Below, piece after piece: positions 57,738 to 64,000 of a DNA stretch of 64,000 nt. The translations under genes were made by a program, and so were the position numbers. Positions within the stretch are counted from its first letter, which is position 1. Each line of letters begins with the position of its first letter. The notes beneath the pieces were generated by a model. That model ran no database searches, had not been told where the DNA came from, and saw nothing but the letters and a program-made list of their open reading frames with translations. Source of the stretch: Roseiarcus sp963741845 (GTDB lineage Bacteria > Pseudomonadota > Alphaproteobacteria > Rhizobiales > Beijerinckiaceae). The stretch is from NCBI GenBank assembly GCA_963741845.1, contig CAVUJV010000010.1, positions 78,058-142,057 of the forward strand. The letters run 5' to 3'.

Positions 57738-57787
57738 GATAGGTGCAAAACAGGGCTATCCGCTATGACGGTTCCGGCATAGATATC
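57738..57787. promoter_or_regulatory. Candidate LysR operator between ACAD and lysR genes
   Basis: Within the 77-base divergent gap, ATAG/CTAT half-sites recur: GATAG (57738-57742) with CTATC (57756-57760), and CTATG (57763-57767) with CATAG (57778-57782). The second pair is separated by 10 bases, giving T-N-A type dyads expected for LysR-family proteins. Binding is inferred. Confidence 0.4.
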
Positions 57788-57790
57788 ACC

Positions 57791-58746
57791 ATGGACCTCA
57801 AGCGGCTCAGATATTTCGTCTGTGTCGGCGAACTCGGCAGCTTCACGCTGGCCGGCCGCCACCTGGGCATTGCCCAGCCCGCGCTCAGCCGGCACATCCG
57901 CCAGCTTGAGGCGGAATGCGGCTCGCAGCTTCTCCGGCGGAACGGCCGGGGCGCCGAACTGACCGAGGTGGGCCGGACGGTGCTCGAACACAGTCGCTCC
58001 CTGCTCGAACAGGTCGACCGGCTCGAATCCGGCCTGAAGGCGGCGCGGGGCGCCCGGTCGGCGCGGTGAGTTTGGGCCTGCCGCCGTCGGTGTCGATGAT
58101 CCTCGTCGAGCCGCTGTTTCACCGGATCCGGCGTGATTATCCCGGCGTCCGCCTGCATATCAGCGAGGCTTTCAGCGGGGACGTGAGGGAATGGCTGGTC
58201 GGCGGGCGGCTGGACGTGGGGGTTCTGTACAGCCCGGGCCGGGCGCAGAACCTCGTCGGACAGCATCTCCTGGTCGAGGATCTCTTCCTCTGCATTGCGC
58301 CCTGCGTGGAGGGCGCAAGCGGACAGGACGTGACACTGGCCGAGGCGGTGCGCGCGCCCCTCGTCCTGCCGGGCAGGCCCCACGGCCTGCGCGTGCTCGT
58401 GGACAGCGTGTGCGTGGAGCGGGGCTTGGCCCCGGATGTCGTTCTGGAACTCGATTCGATGGCGACGATCAAGATCCTTGTGGCGCAGGGGGCGGTGGCG
58501 ACGATCCTGCCGTTCTGCGGAGTCTATCGGGAGGTTGCGGAGGGAACGATGATTGCCCGCCGCATTGTCTCTCCGTCGCTCACTCGTACGCTCATCATCG
58601 GCGAGACCGTGCGCCGGCCGAAGACGCCGGCGACCACGGCCGTTGTCAAGTGCCTGCGGGAGGAGGTCGAGCGGCTCGTCACCGCCGGACGCTGGACCGG
58701 CACGCAGGCAAATAACCGGACCGACATAACTGATAGGCCGATATAG
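57791..58746 (+). CDS. LysR-family transcriptional regulator (one frameshift)
   Basis: ATG 57791. The winged HTH covers residues 1-60: MDLKRLRYFVCVGELGSFTL, AQPALSRHIRQLEAECGSQL, LLRRNGRGAELTEVGRTVLE. After LKAARG one G is missing from the GGGG at 58047-58050, creating a stop in the first frame; the next frame continues RPVGAVSLGLPPSVSMILVE and the effector domain (GVRLHISEAFSGDVREWLVG, LDVGVLYSP, LVAQGAVATILPFCGVYREV) to 58746, about 318 residues. Likely controls the divergent ACAD/CoA-transferase genes and perhaps the downstream dehydrogenases. Confidence 0.86.
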
Positions 58747-58849
58747 CAGGTGTCGCCTGCCGGAGCCCCGGCTAGTCTTGGATCAACAATGGGCGAACCG
58801 CAGCGCGGCCCAGGCGCCGGACAGTCGCGAGAGCCCAGGGAGGAATGAC

Positions 58850-59902
58850 GTGAAGAGCTTCCAGATCATCGACTTCGGACGCCCGCTGAAAGACACGGAC
58901 CTGCCCGATCCCCAGCCGACGGGCCATGAAGTCGTCGTCGCCGTCAAAGCCTCGGGCGTCTGCCATTCCGACCTGCATATCTGGGAGGGAAGCTACGATC
59001 TGGGCGCGGGCAAGCGCCTGATGCTGAAAGATCGCGGCATCCCCCTGCCGCTTACGCCCGGCCATGAGACAGCCGGCGAGATCATCTCCGTCGGCGACAA
59101 GGTGACGGACCGCAAGGTGGGCGAGATGGTTCTCGTCTATCCGTGGATCGGCTGCGGGCAATGCCGCGTCTGCCGCAACGGCTACGAGAACCTCTGCATG
59201 AAGCCGCGCTGCCTCGGCGTCCATTGCGACGGCGGCTATTCCACCGAAATCCTTGTGCCGCATTCGAAATATCTGCTGCCGATCGACGGGCTCGACCCCG
59301 TGACGGTCGCGCCCTACGCCTGCTCGGGCGTCACCACTTATTCGGCCCTGAAAAAGCTCGGCTCCGTCATCAAGGAAGAGCCGGTGCTGGTGATCGGCGC
59401 CGGAGGTCTCGGCCTCATGTGCGTGACGATTCTGAAGGCCATGGGCGGAAAGGGCGCGGTCGTTGTCGACATCGACGAGAAGCGCCGTAAGGCGGCGCTC
59501 GACGCCGGCGCGCTCGCTGTGATCGACGGCGCAGCCGCGGACGCGCTCCAGCAGGTCAACGCGGCGCTCGGTGGATTCTGCTGGGCGGCGATCGACTTGG
59601 TGGGGAGTCCGGAGACTTCGGCGCTCGCGTTCGATTCCCTCGCCAAGGGCGGCAAGCTGGTGATGGTCGGCCTGTTCGGCGGCTCGACGCCCTGGTCGTT
59701 GCCGCTGATCCCGATGAAGGCTGCCGGGATCGAGGGCAGCTATACCGGAAACCTCGAAGAGACGCGCGAGCTTCTCGACCTCGTGCGCACGGGCAAGGTC
59801 GCCCAGATTCCAATCCGCACCCGCCCGCTGAGCGCGGCGACCGAGACGCTTGAAGACATGAAGGCCGGCCGCATCGTCGGCCGCGTCGTCCTGACGCCCT
59901 GA
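58850..59902 (+). CDS. Zinc-dependent alcohol dehydrogenase (MDR family)
   Basis: 350 residues from GTG 58850 with GGAGGA 6 bases upstream. Catalytic zinc ligands in KASGVCHSDLHIWEGSYDLG and GHETAGEI; structural zinc cysteines in GCGQCRVCRNGYENLC; Rossmann motif VIGAGGLGLMCVTILKAMGG with acidic VVDIDEKRR for NAD. It begins the plus-strand pair with the aldehyde dehydrogenase. Alcohol substrate unknown; aromatic or cyclic alcohols are possible from the CoA-transferase neighbourhood. Confidence 0.92.
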   Translation: MKSFQIIDFGRPLKDTDLPDPQPTGHEVVVAVKASGVCHSDLHIWEGSYDLGAGKRLMLKDRGIPLPLTPGHETAGEIISVGDKVTDRKVGEMVLVYPWIGCGQCRVCRNGYENLCMKPRCLGVHCDGGYSTEILVPHSKYLLPIDGLDPVTVAPYACSGVTTYSALKKLGSVIKEEPVLVIGAGGLGLMCVTILKAMGGKGAVVVDIDEKRRKAALDAGALAVIDGAAADALQQVNAALGGFCWAAIDLVGSPETSALAFDSLAKGGKLVMVGLFGGSTPWSLPLIPMKAAGIEGSYTGNLEETRELLDLVRTGKVAQIPIRTRPLSAATETLEDMKAGRIVGRVVLTP

Positions 59903-59935
59903 GCGCTGGGCCGGCGAGAAGAGGAATTGGCATCA

Positions 59936-61372
59936 ATGCAGAAGCTGTTCATAGGCGGCCGGTGGCGTGAGGCAAGCTCCGGCCAGAGCCTGCCCGTCGT
60001 CGATCCGTCGACCGGCGAAAGCTACGACACGATCGCGCGCGGCGGCGCGCGCGACATCGACGCCGCGGTGAAGGCGGCGCGCGCGGCCTACGAAGGCAAG
60101 TGGGGGTCGCTCACCGCCACGGAACGCGGCCGGCTCATGATGAAGATGGCGGACATCATCGCGAGCCGCGCCGAAGAACTTGCTCAGGCCGAAGCGCGCG
60201 ATACTGGCAAACCGATCGGACAGGCGCGCGCGGACGTCGGGCTGACGGCGCGCTATTTCGAGTATTACGGCGGAGCGGCCGACAAACTGCATGGGCAGAT
60301 CGTGCCCTTCATGAACGGCTTCGACGCGCGCGTCACGCGCGAGCCCTATGGCGTGACGGCCCATATTCTGCCCTGGAACTATCCCGCGCAGATGTTCGGC
60401 CGCTCGCTCGCGCCCGCGCTTGCCGCCGGCAACGCGGTCGTGCTGAAGCCGGCCGAGGAAGCCTGCATGACGCCGATGCTGCTGTCGGCAATCGCGCAGG
60501 AAGCCGGACTTCCCGACGGCGCGATCAACGTGGTGACCGGTCTCGGCGAAGAGGCTGGCGCGGCGCTCACCGCCCACCCCGGCATCGACATGATCACCTT
60601 CACGGGCTCCCCCGAAGTCGGCACGATCGTGCAGAAGGCCGCGGCCGAGCGGCACATCAAATGCGTACTCGAACTCGGTGGAAAGTCGCCGCAGATCGTC
60701 TTCTCGGACGCCGACCGCAAGAAGGCGCTTCCATTCATCACCCGCGCGATCACTCAGAACGGCGGCCAGACCTGCTCGGCCGGAAGCCGCCTGCTGGTCG
60801 AGCGAAAAATCTACGACGATTTCGTCGGCGAGGTCGCCGAGGCTTTCGCCAATGTGCGCGTCGGCACGCCCGCCATGAATTTCGATCTCGGTCCGATGAT
60901 TAGCGCCACGCAACGCGACCGGGTCGACGGCTTCGTCGAGGCGGCGCGCAAGTCCGGCGTTCCGGTGCTGGCGGAAGGCCGGCTTGCCAACGATCTGCCA
61001 AGCGGCGGATATTACGTGACGCCGACCCTGTTCGGCCCGGTGCCGCGCGGCAACTCGCTCGCGAACGACGAAGTATTCGGCCCGGTGCTCTCCTGCCTGC
61101 CGTTCGAGGACGAAGCCGACGCGATCGCCCTCGCCAATGCGACCGACTACGGTCTCGTCGCTGCGGTGTGGACGCGCGACGGCGGTCGTCAGACACGCGT
61201 CGCGCGAGGCGTGCGCAGCGGGCAGGTCTTTATCAATTGCTACGGCGCCGGCGGCGGCGTCGAACTGCCCTTTGGCGGCGTGAAGAAGAGCGGCCACGGA
61301 CGCGAGAAAGGGTTTCTCGCGCTGGAGGAATTCAGCGTCATCAAGACGGTGGTGCAAAGCTACGCCGAGTGA
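59936..61372 (+). CDS. NAD(P)-dependent aldehyde dehydrogenase
   Basis: 478 residues from ATG 59936, with GAGGAA 9 bases upstream. ALDH hallmarks: AHILPWNYPAQMFGRSLAPA, VLKPAEEACMTPMLL, ITFTGSPEVGTIVQKAAAE, the general base in LELGGKSPQIVFSDAD, catalytic Cys in QNGGQTCSAGSRLLVER, NDEVFGPVLSCLPFEDE and LPFGGVKKSGHGREKG. Probably oxidises the aldehyde made by the preceding alcohol dehydrogenase; the acid could then be CoA-activated by the CaiB-type enzyme. Confidence 0.94.
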   Translation: MQKLFIGGRWREASSGQSLPVVDPSTGESYDTIARGGARDIDAAVKAARAAYEGKWGSLTATERGRLMMKMADIIASRAEELAQAEARDTGKPIGQARADVGLTARYFEYYGGAADKLHGQIVPFMNGFDARVTREPYGVTAHILPWNYPAQMFGRSLAPALAAGNAVVLKPAEEACMTPMLLSAIAQEAGLPDGAINVVTGLGEEAGAALTAHPGIDMITFTGSPEVGTIVQKAAAERHIKCVLELGGKSPQIVFSDADRKKALPFITRAITQNGGQTCSAGSRLLVERKIYDDFVGEVAEAFANVRVGTPAMNFDLGPMISATQRDRVDGFVEAARKSGVPVLAEGRLANDLPSGGYYVTPTLFGPVPRGNSLANDEVFGPVLSCLPFEDEADAIALANATDYGLVAAVWTRDGGRQTRVARGVRSGQVFINCYGAGGGVELPFGGVKKSGHGREKGFLALEEFSVIKTVVQSYAE

Positions 61373-61724
61373 GGCTGTCACGCACCTCTCACGCTTGCCG
61401 GCTATGTGTTTCTTGGCCGTAGCCTAAGAAGGCCAGGAGGGCGGCTTGTAAATCCCTTCTCCGCCTGCGAGAGAAGAGACTGCCCCGGGCTACGACCCGG
61501 GATGCGCCGACGGATGCCGCCGAAGGAGACGGATGAGAGTTCGGACGCTCGCTCGAACCTCTGCTTCCAACCGTAACGCCTTGCGTCGCGCGGGCTCGTA
61601 GCGCTTACGCGTTGGGATCCGTCATCCGGCCGCGCCTTTCGCGCGCCCGCCTTCTCCCCGCGAAGGGATAAGGGATTTGCCGTTGGCCCGTTTAGCTCGT
61701 GTTTTGTTCGACCCCTCTCCGAGC
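61373..61724. repeat. Intergenic region with CCTTCTCC-type hairpins
   Basis: About 350 bases between convergent ends. CTTCTC (61456-61461) pairs with GAGAAG (61471-61476), followed by a CCCGGG-type hairpin (CCCCGGGCTACGACCCGGG, about 61482-61501) and a CCTTCTCCCCGCGAAGGGATAAGGG segment near 61652-61676. These resemble the stem between rpsP and ffh. No gene recognised. Confidence 0.4.
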
Positions 61725-62738
61725 CTATTCGTAGTAGCCGTCGCCGCTCGTCGCTTTGCGCACGGTCGCGAACTGATCGGCGTCATGGCCGAACCATACC
61801 GCGCTGCCGGTGTCGGCGGCGAGCGCCTGGATGCGCCGCACGGTGCGCATGATGCCCAGAGAATCGTAGCTGATCCCCGGTTGCTTCGCCTTCGGCCCAT
61901 AATTCTCGGCGGTGTAGCAGGCGTCCGAAACCAGGATGACGCCAGCTTGACTTCGGAGCGTAACCTGTAGACCGAGCATGCCCCGCGCGTGGCCGGCGCC
62001 GAAGTTGAGGAGCCGCACGCCCTCGACGATATTCTGATCGGGCTCTTCCCGCGCGATTTCCCGCCAGTTCAGCTGGGCCTTGATCATCGCGTCGAGGTCC
62101 TTGAGCGCATAAGGCGAGCCATGGTCCTGCAAGGCATATTGCCGGAAGGCGCCCGCGAACTCGTTTTCATGCACAATAATGTTCGACTTGCGGAAATATT
62201 CAACACAACCCGCGTGATCGCAGTGCAAATGCGAGAGCACGACATGCTTTACGTCGTCTGGCCCGACGCCCATCATGTCGAGTCGCGCCGGCAGCATGCA
62301 TTCTTCACCGCCGACATGGGGGAACAGTTCCTGCAGGCCGTCAACCGGCCAGCGCCCGTTCGGCCCGCCCCAGTCCGGATGGCACCCGGTGTCGAACAGG
62401 ACATTGCCATCGGGATGTTCGATGTAATAGGCGGAGACCGGGATATCGACGACCTGTCCACGCGGGTTCGGGACCCTCGCCGTCGCCACCGTCGTGTTGG
62501 CGACCATGAAGTTCTTGTCCAGCCGCAGCTTGCCCAGATCCAGCACGTGCAGCTTCAGCTTTCCGCCGGCGCCGATGTTGACCGTACGCCTTTCCGCCGC
62601 GGAGGCGGCTGCGCCGGAACCGGACCTAGCGGGCGTTGGCGGGCGGCGATCCCACCTGTCCGATCGGTCGAGATCGGTGCGCTTCTTCGGCTCGAACAGG
62701 TTGTAGACGCCGTCGTTCTCAAGCTCGAAGATCTTCAT
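61725..62738 (-). CDS. Metallo-beta-lactamase-fold N-acyl homoserine lactonase family protein
   Basis: 337 residues from ATG 62738, with GGGAGG 9 bases upstream. The dinuclear zinc motif HLHCDHAG lies in VVLSHLHCDHAGCVEYFRKS; other ligands are in GAGHARGMLGLQV and LVSDACYTAENYG, with VWFGHDADQF near the end. The first 65 residues are a family-atypical polar extension. Related enzymes open acyl-homoserine lactone or other lactone rings; the true substrate is unknown. It lies downstream of a LysR gene on the same strand. Confidence 0.85.
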   Translation of the reverse strand: MKIFELENDGVYNLFEPKKRTDLDRSDRWDRRPPTPARSGSGAAASAAERRTVNIGAGGKLKLHVLDLGKLRLDKNFMVANTTVATARVPNPRGQVVDIPVSAYYIEHPDGNVLFDTGCHPDWGGPNGRWPVDGLQELFPHVGGEECMLPARLDMMGVGPDDVKHVVLSHLHCDHAGCVEYFRKSNIIVHENEFAGAFRQYALQDHGSPYALKDLDAMIKAQLNWREIAREEPDQNIVEGVRLLNFGAGHARGMLGLQVTLRSQAGVILVSDACYTAENYGPKAKQPGISYDSLGIMRTVRRIQALAADTGSAVWFGHDADQFATVRKATSGDGYYE

Positions 62739-62861
62739 TTCGCCCATCCTCCCGCCTTCCGCCGCGTGCGCTTCCAAGCCAAGGCCCGCGAGCATTTTCC
62801 TGCATCTATAAATTCGTCAAAGCGCTCCGGCTAGCGGCAAGCGCTCGGCGAAAGCCAACGA

Positions 62862-63791
62862 TCATGCGATAGCAGTTATGCGTTCTGCTTCCCTCGCCTG
62901 GTGTGCGTCATCGACGATGAGCTTGACGAGGTCGCGTGCGAAGCCCGGCAGAAGGTCGAGGCTGCGGACGCAGATCTTGAGGTCGCGCAGGGCCCACTTG
63001 TCGGTAAGATGAACGAGATGAATGTCGTTGGTCTTGCCCTGACGGCGGGCCGCCAATTCCGGAAGGATGCCGATGCCGACATTGGCCGCGACCATTCGGC
63101 ACATCGCGTCGAAATTGCCGACCTGAATGCGAAAGTTCAATCGCCGATGAGCGCGTTCGGCCGCCTCCATCAGAAACGAATAGATAGCGCTCGCTTCGGG
63201 AAGGCAAACGTGATCGAATTCAAGCGTCTCATCGAAGCTCGCTTCGTGACGCGGCCGAGCGCGTGATCGCGCGCGCAAACGAGGATCAGACGATCCTCGC
63301 GGTAGGGGACAATCTCAAGACCCTCGGTGCGCACGTTGCCCGCGATAATGCCGATATCCGCGGCCCCGTCGGTGACGGCGCGAACAATGCTGGCGCTCAA
63401 ACGTCGCGCAAGTCGACATTCACGTTCCGATGCTTGGACAGGAAGTGGCAGAGGACGGCTGGAAGAAATTCGGTGATCGCCGTCGTATTCGCGAACAGCC
63501 GCACGTGGCCCTTCACGCCGCGAGAATATTCCTGCAGATCCGCGCAGAGATGCTCCATCTGTCGCTGGACGTCGAGCGCATGTTGCAGAAGCACCTGTCC
63601 CGGCGGCGTCAGCGTCACGCCATTGCTCGCGCGATAAAGCAGTTTGGTACCCAAGCCTTCCTCGAGATCTTCTACCTCGTGCTCGCCGCCGGCAGCGACA
63701 TGTGCACCCGTTCGGCGCCGGGTGTCAGGCTGTTCTCTTCCGCGATGCGGATGAATAACCTCAGGTCGACGAAATCGAAATGCGTCAACAC
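62862..63791 (-). pseudogene. LysR-family transcriptional regulator with three frameshifts
   Basis: GTG 63791 follows a strong GGGAGGAGG. Pieces in order: LTHFDFVDLRLFIRIAEENS, SLPAAST, then after a missing base near 63672 LEEGLGTKLLYRASNGVTLT, PPGQVLLQHALDVQRQMEHL and NTTAITEFLPAVLCHFLS; a second missing base near 63394 leads to SASIVRAVTDGAADIGIIAG; a third near 63248 leads to ASFDETLEFDHVCLPEASAI and MVAANVGIGILPELAARRQG. Joined, about 310 residues, a complete LysR. It may be intact in the organism with consensus deletions, or a recent pseudogene. It would be the natural regulator of the lactonase gene. Confidence 0.75.
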
Positions 63792-64000
63792 GCGTGCGCC
63801 TCCTCCCCGAAGTGTTCCAGACTGCTTAAGGCTGACTTTCTAACTTTGAAATTGATGCACGCGCAACGAAAGATCAAGCATATTGCGACGACAACGCGCC
63901 AAGCGAAGCCAAGTGATCCATCTCTACAGAGCTCGAGAGTGGCTGGGGAGGGTCGACGTCCGCGCTGATTGCGCGACGCCGGCGTCGCTCGCTGCTCTGT

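Overview
The window looks like a high-GC alphaproteobacterial chromosome, most likely Hyphomicrobiales (Rhizobiales), possibly near the Beijerinckiaceae/Methylocystaceae. The order is inferred from conserved gene neighbourhoods: miaB-phoH-ybeY-corC-lnt-XRE-metK-trmB, ffh-rpsP-rimM-trmD, yajC-secD-secF-Mth938-isoprenoid synthase, and cobS-DUF1289-retropepsin-like protease. B12 synthesis is of the aerobic (CobN) type. The family-level guess is weak. I found no rRNA, tRNA, CRISPR array, phage or transposase.

Layout. 1-4323 (minus): a cobalamin-riboswitch-led operon, DUF1636-cobW-cobN, with cobN running off the left edge. 4452-8670 (plus): a secreted GH43 arabinanase translationally coupled to cobO-cobQ, then a DUF4105 protein. 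8690-10321: a divergent methyltransferase/XRE regulator pair. 10323-16440 (minus): cysG, an orphan molybdopterin-binding dehydrogenase subunit, a small exported protein and a 2-hydroxyacid dehydrogenase. 16510-24863: dusA, then leftward retropepsin-like protease, DUF1289, cobS, a DUF1772-like protein, alaS, recA and a beta-hydroxyacid dehydrogenase. 25160-26785: a GMC oxidoreductase. 27075-31602 (minus): the ffh-rpsP-rimM-trmD operon with the Rieske gene petA inserted between rimM and trmD, and a 55-residue membrane protein upstream. 31964-36237 (plus): yajC-secDF operon. 36258-40741 (minus): a four-gene 2-oxoacid:ferredoxin oxidoreductase operon. 40899-50819 (minus): opgD, then trmB-metK-XRE-lnt-corC-ybeY-phoH-miaB. 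50927-55013: cobC and cbiB head to head, then a large ADP-ribosylglycohydrolase. 55360-63791: a catabolic region with CoA-transferase, acyl-CoA dehydrogenase, LysR, alcohol and aldehyde dehydrogenases, a metallo-beta-lactamase-fold lactonase and a second LysR.

The cobalamin genes (cobN, cobW, cobO, cobQ, cobS, cobC, cbiB, plus cysG for precorrin-2) lie in five places. Only the cobW-cobN operon shows a riboswitch.

Caveat: many conserved genes carry single-base frameshifts. From 1 to about 53 kb they are all one extra base (cobN, cobQ twice, cysG, the hydroxyacid dehydrogenase, dusA, secD, the isoprenoid synthase, porB, porA, cbiB twice, probably ybeY/corC). In the right 6 kb they are one missing base (LysR at 57.8 kb, LysR at 63 kb three times). 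Both sides of each shift stay conserved, so I treat most as consensus indels rather than real pseudogenes and annotate across them.
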